Below are positions 24,056 through 34,700 of a stretch of 64,000 nt of DNA, piece by piece (position 1 is the first letter of the stretch; every line of letters starts with the position of its first letter). Position numbers and translations under genes: made by a program. This DNA is from Brachionus plicatilis (Eukaryota; Rotifera; Eurotatoria; Ploima; Brachionidae), in contig QEOQ01000707.1 in NCBI GenBank assembly GCA_010279815.1, positions 428,299 to 492,298 of the forward strand, read 5' to 3'. Below the pieces are notes generated by a model that ran no database searches, had not been told where the DNA came from, and saw nothing but the letters and a program-made list of their open reading frames with translations.

Positions 24056-24294
24056 ATGGTAAAGTAAAATTTTTGATCAAAATTCATTTTTCAAATTTGA
24101 TCTGAACATTTTTAAATGATCAAATAAATTTAATCGCAGATTTCTACATTTTTTTAACATTTCAAAGCTTTGTTTTCAAATTTTTGAAAAGTATTGTAAT
24201 TTGTAACAATGCATTGAAATTTAACTGCGCATTCAAAACGTTTTGATCAAATTTGAAAAATGAAATTTAATAAAAAATCTTACTTTGCCCTTTC
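24056..24294. repeat. MITE-like inverted repeat, about 46 bp arms
   Basis: The left arm (24056-24104) and right arm (24246-24294) are reverse complements with several changes. Both contain ATTCATTTTTCAAATTTGATC or the near-equivalent complement. The outer ends read GGTAAAGTAA and its complement-like form GGGCAAAGTAA. No coding capacity. Confidence 0.6.
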
Positions 24295-25674
24295 GATTCT
24301 AATCAACTGTGCATTTACTTTGCAGAGTTGTTGCAGACTCACATTTCTCAAACATTTAGCATTTTCCAAATGGAAAAAATTACTCAAGTTTTTCTGAATT
24401 GAAACGATCGAATTGATTAACTTTACAGCCTCACTCAGTTGAAATTAATTCAGAAGTTCAATAGGACATCAATCAGGTAAAGAGAAAGACGTATCGAATT
24501 CTGCTTAAAATTTTAATGAACAAGATAACGTTGAAATAAGATTAGAAAATCAACAAAAATTTAGAATCTTTACAAGTTACTCAAAAATAAAAGAGGAAGA
24601 AAATCCGGATAAAAATATAAACTAACAGACTCATTGGTGCCAGTTAGATCATGCAAAAGAACCAAAAATAAATTTTCTATCATTTTTTCTTTTTTTTATA
24701 TCACTAAAATATTTCTAGATTTTCTAAGTAAAAAGATATTTTTGTTTTTACAGCAGAAAATTAATATTTTATATCATCAAAAAATAAAACTAATTAAAAA
24801 GTACTTTAAATTACATTGAAAAGTATTATTTAAGTAAATAGTGTTGATACAATTTAGAGAACCTTATTGTATTTTTTAATTTTTTTTCTATTTATTTTCC
24901 TTTCTAAAATTCACAATGCGACTGATAGATAGCTCCAATTGACCATGTACCTAGATATTAGTGGTGCCTTCTGAAAAAAAATTATGATCAACATTGCTTT
25001 TAATTCTACCCTGGTGAAAAAACATGTCAACATTTTTAGCAATCAAGTCAAAGTCAAATAGTTTTTTCAAGTCTATTAGTTCTATATATATTTTCGAGCT
25101 AAATTCCCAGTTTTTTCTACTGACATGAAAAATATTTTTGGCAATTTAACTATTTGAAAAAATCTCCGATTTCATTTGTTGATGCCAATTTTTGAAGTTA
25201 AATTTTTCCAAGAAAAATAAAATAAGAAAAGCTAATTATTTGAAAAGGAAATTCCGGTCGTAACTCTAAGAAGCAGCTTTTAAATAATTAAAATCTTGAT
25301 TGTTACTTGGCAAAAAGAAATATTTTTTCTGTTTAGCCACCTTGGCTGAAAAAATCTAGTTCTTTAAATAGAAAAAAATAAAAAAGCAAAAAATACAGCA
25401 ATTAGTTTAATTGTTTACACTAATCAAAGCTGCATTAGTGAACGAAAGCTAATGCCAATCTGTAAATGTAAATCTATAAACTTTGAGGATAAATATTTGA
25501 AAAAAAATATGGATAAACAAATAAATTTAAGAGCTTTTCTAAATATTGAACAAAATCATGATGATTTAAATTTACCTTAAGCGACACAAAAATTTAAAAC
25601 AAGTTAATTTAAAGAGTCTATCGCCGTGATATAAACACAAGATTAGGAAGAAAAAAGAAATATTTCTTAATGAA

Positions 25675-26700
25675 ATGAAATCCAAAAAGCTTAACGATTT
25701 GAGTGTTTCGCCAGGCTCAAACTCGGCCTATTCAAACAGCCAGAGCATGCACCGAGATAGCGTGCATTACTTGGACCACAGGCTCAATGGGTTCAATTTA
25801 GTGGAGTCCGACGATGACTCGGACTCCTTGGCAAGCTTCAACTATCCAGCTCAGCATTCAAAGATAATCTTCTACGAATCATTGCTGAGCAGAAAACCAA
25901 GCAAACTATTCAGCAATATCAAGCATGATTTGGCGTCCAAGACTGGCTTGGAGTCGAACCCGGTCGCCGACCTGACCGAGTCGACATACGAGTCCTTTTT
26001 TGTTTCGCCAAGAAAAACAAAGACCGAGAGCAAACACTTTTCTATCAAGCATTTTGCCAGCCTTCCCAAAAAGAAAAAATCCAAGCCCAGAGTGGTCGGA
26101 GCCAGCTTTGAGGACGACTCGATTTTAGAGAAGAAAATCTCGCCCAAAATCGCACTCGACAAGGTCGAGGAATCAAACAAGGATGACCATTCTGAGGAGG
26201 ACGCCTATTGGAATCGCAAAGACAGGGTGAGATTCGACGAAAAGTTCAACTCAGGCTCATTCCGCAACCAAAATACCACATCTTTTCCCAACTTGTTCTC
26301 ATCTGTTTCGGCTGGTCAGAAGAAAAATGTTGACTTTAGATCAAAGGACTTTTTAAACAGTGTCCTACAGCCCAAGGTGACTCATGCAGAAAAGTACAAT
26401 TTTAAAGCAGACCCGGTGAGCAAATATTCCAAATTGGTGCACAAGCGTAAGAACGAAAATTCCACTTATAACTCAAATGACTTTAAATTTGGAAATGACG
26501 AGTCATTGGTGAGTAACTATTTCGACTCGGTTTCATCCAATTACTTGAATCACAGTCACCATTTTGCCAAACCGAATAGTCACATTTCTGATTTTTTCCT
26601 GCTGCCAAATGTCTTGAAATCTGCGGACAATAAAAGTCTTGGTTATTTTAATTATGGCTCATATCAAAAACGCAAACAAGAAAGCTTGGTTTTTACATAG
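25675..26700 (+). CDS. Unrecognised Ser-rich hypothetical protein, single exon
   Basis: A 341-residue frame with markedly less AT-rich codon use than the flanks, supporting a real gene. I do not recognise a family. The protein is Ser-, Lys- and Asp-rich and looks largely disordered, with acidic patches (SDDDSDSLASF, near residue 44), a basic patch (PKKKKSKPR, near 131-139) that could act as a nuclear localisation signal, and a C-terminal Tyr/Asn/His/Ser-rich part. Repeated S-x-Y-x-N-like words occur late (VSNYFDSVSSNYLNHSHH). No signal peptide, membrane segment or catalytic motif is seen. The Met at 25675 follows upstream stops. A hidden short upstream exon cannot be excluded. AATAAATAAAA near 26904 could serve polyadenylation. 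Confidence 0.75.
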   Translation: MKSKKLNDLSVSPGSNSAYSNSQSMHRDSVHYLDHRLNGFNLVESDDDSDSLASFNYPAQHSKIIFYESLLSRKPSKLFSNIKHDLASKTGLESNPVADLTESTYESFFVSPRKTKTESKHFSIKHFASLPKKKKSKPRVVGASFEDDSILEKKISPKIALDKVEESNKDDHSEEDAYWNRKDRVRFDEKFNSGSFRNQNTTSFPNLFSSVSAGQKKNVDFRSKDFLNSVLQPKVTHAEKYNFKADPVSKYSKLVHKRKNENSTYNSNDFKFGNDESLVSNYFDSVSSNYLNHSHHFAKPNSHISDFFLLPNVLKSADNKSLGYFNYGSYQKRKQESLVFT

Positions 26701-27441
26701 AATCAGACAATTTTTTTATTTTTTTTTTTAGCAAAGAGTTGTAAACTTGTTTAACGCTAAGAGCCTCAAGTGGTCCAAGTGACTATTTTCGATTTTTTAA
26801 AATAATAATAAATCTAAAACAATTTTGAAGAGAATTGCGAATATTAAAAAATAATTTAAAGTTAAATATTTGGCATTTAAATTTTCAATGTAAATCATAG
26901 AAAAATAAATAAAACATTTTTTTGATTTTAGATTTTTTTATTTAAATTGATTAAACAGGTAAAAAGAGACTGTGGTTAGTATAAAGAAATTTTTTGCCAA
27001 AGTTTAAACAGCATCTAACAGTGGTTTATACAAATTTTTAATTTTTAAATTAAAATAACTTTTAAATAAAATTTTAAGCAAATATGTTAGAGTGGAATGT
27101 TATGGGGAATGAAGATTTCGTTAATTTTTCTATCATTACGAAGACTTTGAAATTAATTTCTTTGATTAAAAAAAGTAAAAGATTAAAGATAAAAAAATCA
27201 AACTTCCTAGAGTACAATTTAATTTTATCTCAGTTAAATTCTTTCAAATTTTTGTTGTTAATGCTTTTTATCAATTTTAATTTTATCATTGCCATTACCA
27301 CTTCAAATCAAACTATCATACATGATCATTTTTTTTTCAATAAGCCCTTATGATGCAATTAGATATATTTCAAATAACACAGGAAAATACTTATAATGCA
27401 ATTAAGGATTTATTTGAAAAAAATTTTAATTATAGAGTATT

Positions 27442-27944
27442 ATGGCTGACGGTCATTTTACGTAAATTTTTGGTAAAATTACAAAAATTTTCTTTTTTTT
27501 CCTAAATTGTAAAAGAACCAAAAAATCTTTTAGCACTTTTCTTTGAATTTTGTTGATTTTATTATTTTTTAAGCTTTTTTCTATAAAAAAATTACGTAAA
27601 TTTAGATTTTTTTACAGTAAAAAATGAGGCAAAAAAACTAAATTTAGTAACTCAATGAAACTTTATCAGTTTTTTAATTGTCTAAGGTAAAAGTAGCTTT
27701 ACCTTAGAGAGTTTTACCTTAGTAGAGTCTTTTCTTGATGAGTTTAAAAACACTTTTTTTTACCATTTATTATTTAAAAAAGTGTGAATTTTATGTAATT
27801 TTTTTATAGAGAAAATATTAAAAAAATAATAAAATATACAAAATTCAAAGAAAAGCGCTTTAAAAAAACATTGTTTGGCCCTTCTACAATTTATGAAAAA
27901 GAAGTCAATTTTCGGTAATTATCGTAAATTTACCGTCGACCATC
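27442..27944. repeat. Inverted-repeat element, ATGGCTGACGG-type ends
   Basis: The left end reads ATGGCTGACGGTCATTTTAC and the complement of the right end ATGGTCGACGGTAAATTTAC. Long imperfect arms meet near 27700. It includes TTTACGTAAATTT, linking it loosely to the TTACGTAA-rich class. No target duplication was resolved. Confidence 0.6.
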
Positions 27945-29303
27945 ATATCAAATCAAAAATGTACTAATAGATAATAATTTTATTGGATACACGAAATTCA
28001 ATTTAATTGAATGTTTACACTGGAAATATGCTTCTGGAATAATATTTAAAATCAAAAATAATTTAAAACTTTCTTTTGGTGATAATTTTTATTATCATTT
28101 TACTGTTATTTTTTTGATCATTTAAATTTGATCATTAGCTTCAATCTGTCAAAAATTGTTTTATTGTTTTGAAAAATTCAAATTGAAGATTAAAAAAAAT
28201 TTCAAAAAAAATTCAAAATAGTTTTGTACCTTTTTTAGCTAAAATAAAATAACTAATTAATTTTTTATCAATGTAATCAAATATCAAATTGACGTTTTAT
28301 TTTTTGTCTTTTGATCCATGTAAAAAATTTTTACAGGCTAAATGGGGTCCAACACAACCAGGTTGCATTATGTTATCAGGTTTTTTTTTTAATTTTTCAA
28401 CAAGGAAATTTTTGTGTAATTTGTACAGAATTTCACAAAAAAAATCAAGTCTTTACACGGTCATCACTTTTGTGGCATTCATTTGATGCAATGTTTTTGT
28501 TCCTATATTTGAAATATTTTTTTTAGAATTTTAAGAAATTATGTCATGTTTTTTTTAAAGAAATTCAATAGCGAGTTCAAATGAAGGCTTAACTGCCATT
28601 CGGAAGTTTGCTCGAAACCTCAAAACCATATATTAAATAAATAAATTAGTTTTTAAAATTAGACCTTTTTTATTTACTTTTTAAAAAACAGTATAATTTT
28701 TAACTTACCTATGAGATCTAATACAGTCTGTAATTTTCCTCCGATTTCTAATCATTAAATTATGGGTCGAAATTTACATCTCGTGTACTCTAATTCCAAA
28801 TGAATTGAATATAGTGCCAAAGAAAATAATGCTAAATTATTTTTATCTAAGAAGAAAGGAAAAAGAAAAATAGCAAAAAAACTAGTTTTATCTTTGAATC
28901 TTATCTTATTTATTAAGAAATTCAGCTGTTAATTGAATTAATGTACCTGTAAACTTGCAAAATTTCACTGCAAAAATATTTCGAAGATGATTCATTATTA
29001 TTATTATTATTTTAAACGCCTTAAAAGCGATATTAAGTAATAAAAAAACAAAAAAAAAAGACAAAAATTAGATTATTTCTAAACAAATGTACAAGAAAAA
29101 TGTTTGAAATGAAAAATATTTTCAGTTTTTCTCTTCGTTTTCTGTTGAGATTAAATAAAAATATGAATTTTTTTATTTTTTGTATTAATTTAATATTTTT
29201 TTTTGGGGCCTATGGGGCGTTAAATTTAAATATATAAATAATAAATAATATATAAAATAAAGCAACACATAAAGCCAGTGAGCTCTCCACCAATAATGAT
29301 AAT

Positions 29304-29328
29304 CGATCTACCTATCCGATAGGTAGAT
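29304..29328. repeat. Perfect 12 bp hairpin with one-base loop
   Basis: GATCTACCTATC, one base, then GATAGGTAGATC. It stands alone in AT-rich DNA, with no T-run or gene end to suggest a terminator. Confidence 0.9.
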
Positions 29329-31779
29329 CAAAAATTAGAAATAATAAATGGAATTTCATGAAAAAAATTTGATTTTTTTTTTAAATCAAAAACTAATTTA
29401 TACTTTAATTTTTTTAAATGTAAAACACAATAATAATCTTTTATTTTTAATAGTGCTGGGCGAGATCAGACCCTATCGACCAAGTTTAAAACGGTATGAA
29501 GAACCAAAGATAGGGTCAGAACTATACCTGATCTGAATGATTACTGATTTTATAGTTGGTACCAATATTTTTGTCCAATTTAAAAATAGATTTATTTGTT
29601 TCAAAATTGATTTAATTTAATTTTTTTTAATTGTTTTAAAATCTCATAATACCAAAATTAGAAAAATAATTATAAATATAAAGTTTTTTTTGGAACTAGA
29701 CTCCATTGATAACTGTTTGGCTCTAAAACAAATTGTTAAAGAATTCATTCAAAATATGTGTGATTAATTGACACCAAACATACCACTTAATATGAGATAA
29801 ATTCTGAAACAGTTTAGGACACAAATTTGATCTATTTACTAAATAATTATTACGGGAGAGTGAAGTTGGGAGGAATTTTTTTAAAATTGTAAAGAATCCG
29901 ATTGAAATATGATAACTTAAAGAAATTTTAGAATATTTTAAATTTAACAAAATTTGTTAGTTATTGCTTAAAAAATCATGCATCAATATAAATTTTGAAA
30001 TTTTTTTTACTTTCAACAAGATTTCGGCATTATGGGTTTTCAAATATGCAGCGCGCTTATTAGAACATCAAAAGTTAAAATTAAATCTGAAGAAAGTGTC
30101 AAATTTTTGAATTTCATGAATTTTTATTTTTATAGAAAAAAATCTTGTTATTTCTAATTAAAATTTTTATTATTATGATGAAGTTGGCAACATTTAAAAA
30201 AAAATTTACCATAATTAATTTATTTTAATAAAATATCATTAAAATTTTTTCACTATTTTATTTTATTAATTTTTTATTTATTAAAAACTTTTTAATATAT
30301 ATTTGAACCAAAGAATTAGCCTTCCAATTAAGTGGTTAGTTAAACTTTTTGATTTAAAAAAAAGGTAAAATATTTTATTTATTAAGAAACATTATTTGAA
30401 TGTATTTAAAAATATAAATTAAAAAAATTTATATCTAAATTTTAATCTTATTATTTTAATAAAATAAAATGATTGATAATTTTTTTAATCTAAGCAATTC
30501 AGTTAAACAGCTGAAAGATTTGACTAAGATACATTTCTAGTAGCCTGGAATTTTTAACAAACTATTTTTTCAATTTAAAAAATAAAAATTAAGCACTTTT
30601 TTAATTCCTTGTCTCTTTTTTATAATTAAAAATTTGGAAGTATTTTAAAATTTCATTCTAAAAATTTTTAAATCAATTTTTATTTAATTTTTTTAAATTT
30701 TGATGATCCAAAGTATCGAAAATTTTCATTGCGTCATTTAAGGAAAAAAAATACTTGGTTAATGAAGTAATATCGAAATAAATAGATCGAAAAAGTAAAA
30801 TTATAAAATTTTTATACATTTATTTTGAAAAGCTTTCTTTTTCAAACAAAAATAAACAAAGAAAAAACAATAATTAAATTTACTGGATTAAATTCTATTT
30901 GTTTATTTAATGAAGACAAAATCGCTAAACAAACAAAAAAGTTTTCATTGTATATGTGTCGCATAGGCAAATCAGCCATCGATCAGAAAGAAACTTATAA
31001 AAAATTTAAAAAATTATGTCTATTAAAAATTTATTAAATTAAATGAAATTAAAAAAAAAAAAGAAAATCTTTATAGATTATTCAATAAGAAAACAATCCA
31101 TTTTAACTTTTTTCTATTGCCGATATTTTATCGCTTAAGTGCCAACTCTCCAAAATCATAAAAAAGTGGCAACTTTTTCCTATTTTCTACGACTTAAATT
31201 TAAAATGGATAATAAAACTTGCAGTGTAAAAACGTCGAAGATAAAACGTTTCTACACACTTTAAATTTACAGGACTCACAAGAAATTATCAAACAGAGGC
31301 CGATGCAAATTTGCCTCAATGTCTTAGCTCACAATTTTCACTTTGTTATGCTCGTAAACTCGAATGCTTATAAAAAGCAATCTTTTCTCTCTTTTTTTGA
31401 CTGGGCCATGAATGCTTTTCTTCAGCACTTTTTCTGTCATGCCAAATCAATCAATAATTAAACTCAAATTGGGCCTTATTTTGCTGCTTTCTTCTTTGCT
31501 CGTTTCGTAATCAAACTGCAATTTTCGCTTTTTCTTTCTCTCTTTCTTCAACCGAGAATAAACAAATCTCTCTTAGCTGCTAAATTATTTTGCAGTTAAA
31601 CATCAGAAAAGCTATTGAGTTCGTTGTTGTTTTCGCTATCTGTCTATCATCACTATTAAGCTAAACAAAAGCTAAATTATTTTATTGGATACAAAATAGA
31701 TAAATTGATTAGTCGATATTTTTTCTTATCAATAGACTTAATATTTAAAAGTCGCTGGAGAGATTACTTTTGCCCAAAG

Positions 31780-34700
31780 ATGATCGAAAATCAGTTCCTA
31801 AATATTGATCAACAGTCCTACATGCATGTAAACCAAGTGGCCGGCATTGGCTACGCCCAGACCCAGCCACTCTATTACCAGGAACCAGTCAAGCCGTTCT
31901 ACTATGGCCACAATTCGGCTCACCAGGCGCACACTTTACCCCACAAGGTAGACAATCAACCAAGTGCAACCAGCTCCTTGGCTGCTCAATCTAATCCGGC
32001 AGCAGATAGGTTTTCTAAAAAGTCTAAGAAATCTAAGGAAATTAATGATTTCAATTGTAAGTAGTAATTTTTTTTGTTTAAAATTTTCACTGGTTTTGAA
32101 TTTTTTTTGCTCAATAATTTTAAGTTTTCGATGAGCGACTTTTTTCCGAAAAAAATTTACCAGAATAATTTCCATAGGGATAATTTGTCTTTACCTTTTT
32201 TAAAGAAACCCTTACTGATTCCTTAACTGCAATTGATAAAATGGAGATGAATCAATTCATAGAATATTAAAAAATCAAACAAAACTCATAGAATAAATTT
32301 TGGTAGAAAAATATTTTATAGATTTTTTTTTTTTTTTTAATTAAATAATTTTGGGTTTCCCCAGGGTTTTTCCGAATAGCTTTAGCCTTCGTTTAAACCT
32401 TCTTGTCACGATACAATGTAAAAAAAACTTAGCGATATTTTGTAGAAAATTGTTATATAAAAAAAAAACAAAATATTAAAATTTTAACTGAAATGAGTTT
32501 GATTCGAATGAAGCGATATTTTATAGATTAAACTTATAGAATTTTTTTTTCACAGAAATTGTGTTCCATTGTGTTTTAATAGATAAATATCAAGTTAAAT
32601 TAAATTAATATTCCTTTTTTAGAACAAATTTTAAATGTATTTACATTTTATTAACTCTTGAAATAAATTTTTCGCAATTAAAATTTTAGTTTTTGTAGAT
32701 TAAAGAAAATTTTTAAATATTTTTTTCACTTATTGTCTATGAAAAATTACAAGAGATTATTATTCTGATAAAGATAATAAATTTTTATGAATTGTTTTTC
32801 TATATTTTATCCCTTTAGAAAAATTCAATGATATTGATAAAATCTATGAATTGAACGTCATTAGTCTTTTTTAATCTTATAGCATTGAAATCAAATAGAC
32901 TACATCAAACATGCCGCATTTAATTTTTATTGTTTGAAAAAAAAAATCTTTAAATTATGTCTATTATACAAGTAAGAAAATATTTTTCTTTTAAAAAAAA
33001 ATAATAATATAAATAAAATTTAAAACATTTAAGATAATAAATTACATTTTTTTTTAAAAAAATTCAATGTCAAGTTAAAAATAAAGGACTCAGTAGGTGA
33101 ATGATGTACATATTTTTCAAATTTTTTTTTTCTTAATAAACCGAGTGATGTTTATAAAATACGAAAATACTTTATTTAAGAATTTATAAGGCGCTAGTAA
33201 TATTTTAATGGCTTATGCTTTTTAATCACTAATTTAACTTCACCTCTATATAAGAATTTATAAAATAAATTTTAGCAAATAAAACTTTTTTTTTTTTGAA
33301 AATAAAATGCTACCAATCTAAGAAAAAAATTAAAATATCTCAAAATAAATTCTTCGTTTCGTCCTGAGGTAGCATTTTTCTACCACACTTCTTTAGTGTT
33401 AATTGATTTTGCTGTACAGTGGTAAGATTATTAGTTGTTTATTTATTTTAACTAGTTGCGGTATTGGAAGTTATTGAAATTTGGGATTTTGCTCGGTTGG
33501 TCTAAAGGTTCAATTCCTTAAGAGGGTTTCGATTATTTGGCTGTTGTCTATTTGTATTTCCGGTTTGAGTAGATACTGTTGTAGCATATGTTCGTGGGTC
33601 TAAATCTATTTTTGAGTAATATTGCTGAACAGCAAAAGTCTTATTATTACCAAAAAAAAAGTTGGATACTATGGATATTCATTCAAATCAGAAAATGTTA
33701 AAATTAACCAGCAATCGGATTCAATCGATTTTTTGTCCCAACACATCAGCATTATATCCAAAATAGTTTTAATCCGTCCATAGTAACCAACCCTTTTTTT
33801 GTTGGTCCAAAAACTCCAGGTAATTTTAAATATGTGCTGGGAAACGACTTCAATCGATTGATAAATTTAAAACCGACTTAAAAAATTTTTCGATTTTAAA
33901 ATCGATTAAAAAAATTTGGTCGATTATTGAACCGATTAATCAAAATCGATTTCCAACACTAAAAAAATGTTATCGTACATATTTCATCAAATAGAAGAAG
34001 CTTGCTAGGATTTTTGTCAAAGATTTTCCTTTAATTGTCTCTTTTTTTGTACTGAAAAATTTTAGACAAATAGAAATAATCCTATGATAACTATAGTTTT
34101 TTTATTTCTAGAAATATGGAAACATATTAAAAGCCTAAAAAAGAACGATTTTTAAATTTCATAATAATAATTTTTAGATTTTTAGTTTTTTCCTTTCTTT
34201 TTTTTTTAATTTTGTCACTTCCTAAAAAATGATGAGATTATGAAAAGATGGTATATCAAATCAATAATTCAAAAGAAATTTTTTTCGAGCCTTTTTTATA
34301 CAAAGTGCAGCATACTTTGTTGCACCTTTTTTACCTAATTAATTTTTCTCAAGAAATAATTTTTGGACAGCAAATAAAGAATCAATAAGATTTAAATAGA
34401 TTATTGATTTACTAAAAAAAAAAAGAAAATAAAAATTTTATTTAAGGCAAAAAAGGTGCAAAAATGCATGTTGCAGTATTTTTTTGATATTTTCTATTAA
34501 CTTTTATTTTAATTTATCAAAAAATGAAGAATTTTAATCCAATTTTTATTTGAATTTCACAATACAGGATATTAGATTAAATATTGATTGTTTTACTGAT
34601 TATATATTTCTTTAAAATTTCCATAAAGCGTGCAAAACTTCAGGTTTAATACCGATAAATTTATCAGAAAATCATCTAAATCTTCTGAAAATTGATTTTA

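Larger units (their letters stand above)
22451..25674. other. Intergenic with small inverted repeats, no gene supported
   Basis: It contains two inverted-repeat elements (listed separately) and TTACGTAA-like words around 23445-23520. The rest is AT-rich with no convincing frame. Confidence 0.5.
26701..31779. other. Intergenic with scattered inverted repeats
   Basis: No convincing gene. It holds an inverted-repeat element (27442-27944), a TTA microsatellite near 28994-29012, a perfect 25-base hairpin (29304-29328) and a short inverted pair AGACCCTATC / GATAGGGTC at 29468-29517. From about 31280 to 31780, just before the Hox-like gene, the sequence is less AT-rich and CT-rich and is likely its upstream region. 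Confidence 0.5.

Noticed and set aside
27084..27353. 89-codon open frame on the plus strand
   Set aside because: Composition is that of AT-rich non-coding DNA (Lys/Leu/Ile/Phe/Asn only), with no motif and no splice context.
28289..28526. Overlapping 65- and 71-codon frames with a short exon-like patch (AKWGPTQPGCIML)
   Set aside because: The patch is flanked by AG and GT but nothing up- or downstream extends it and no family is recognised.
31219..31461. 80-codon open frame upstream of the Hox-like gene
   Set aside because: No family resemblance; it probably lies in upstream or 5' UTR sequence of moderate composition.
33489..33519. A-box/B-box-like words (GCTCGGTTGG and GGTTCAATTCC), possible tRNA or SINE
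   Set aside because: The two boxes are much too close together for an internal Pol III promoter and no cloverleaf can be drawn.
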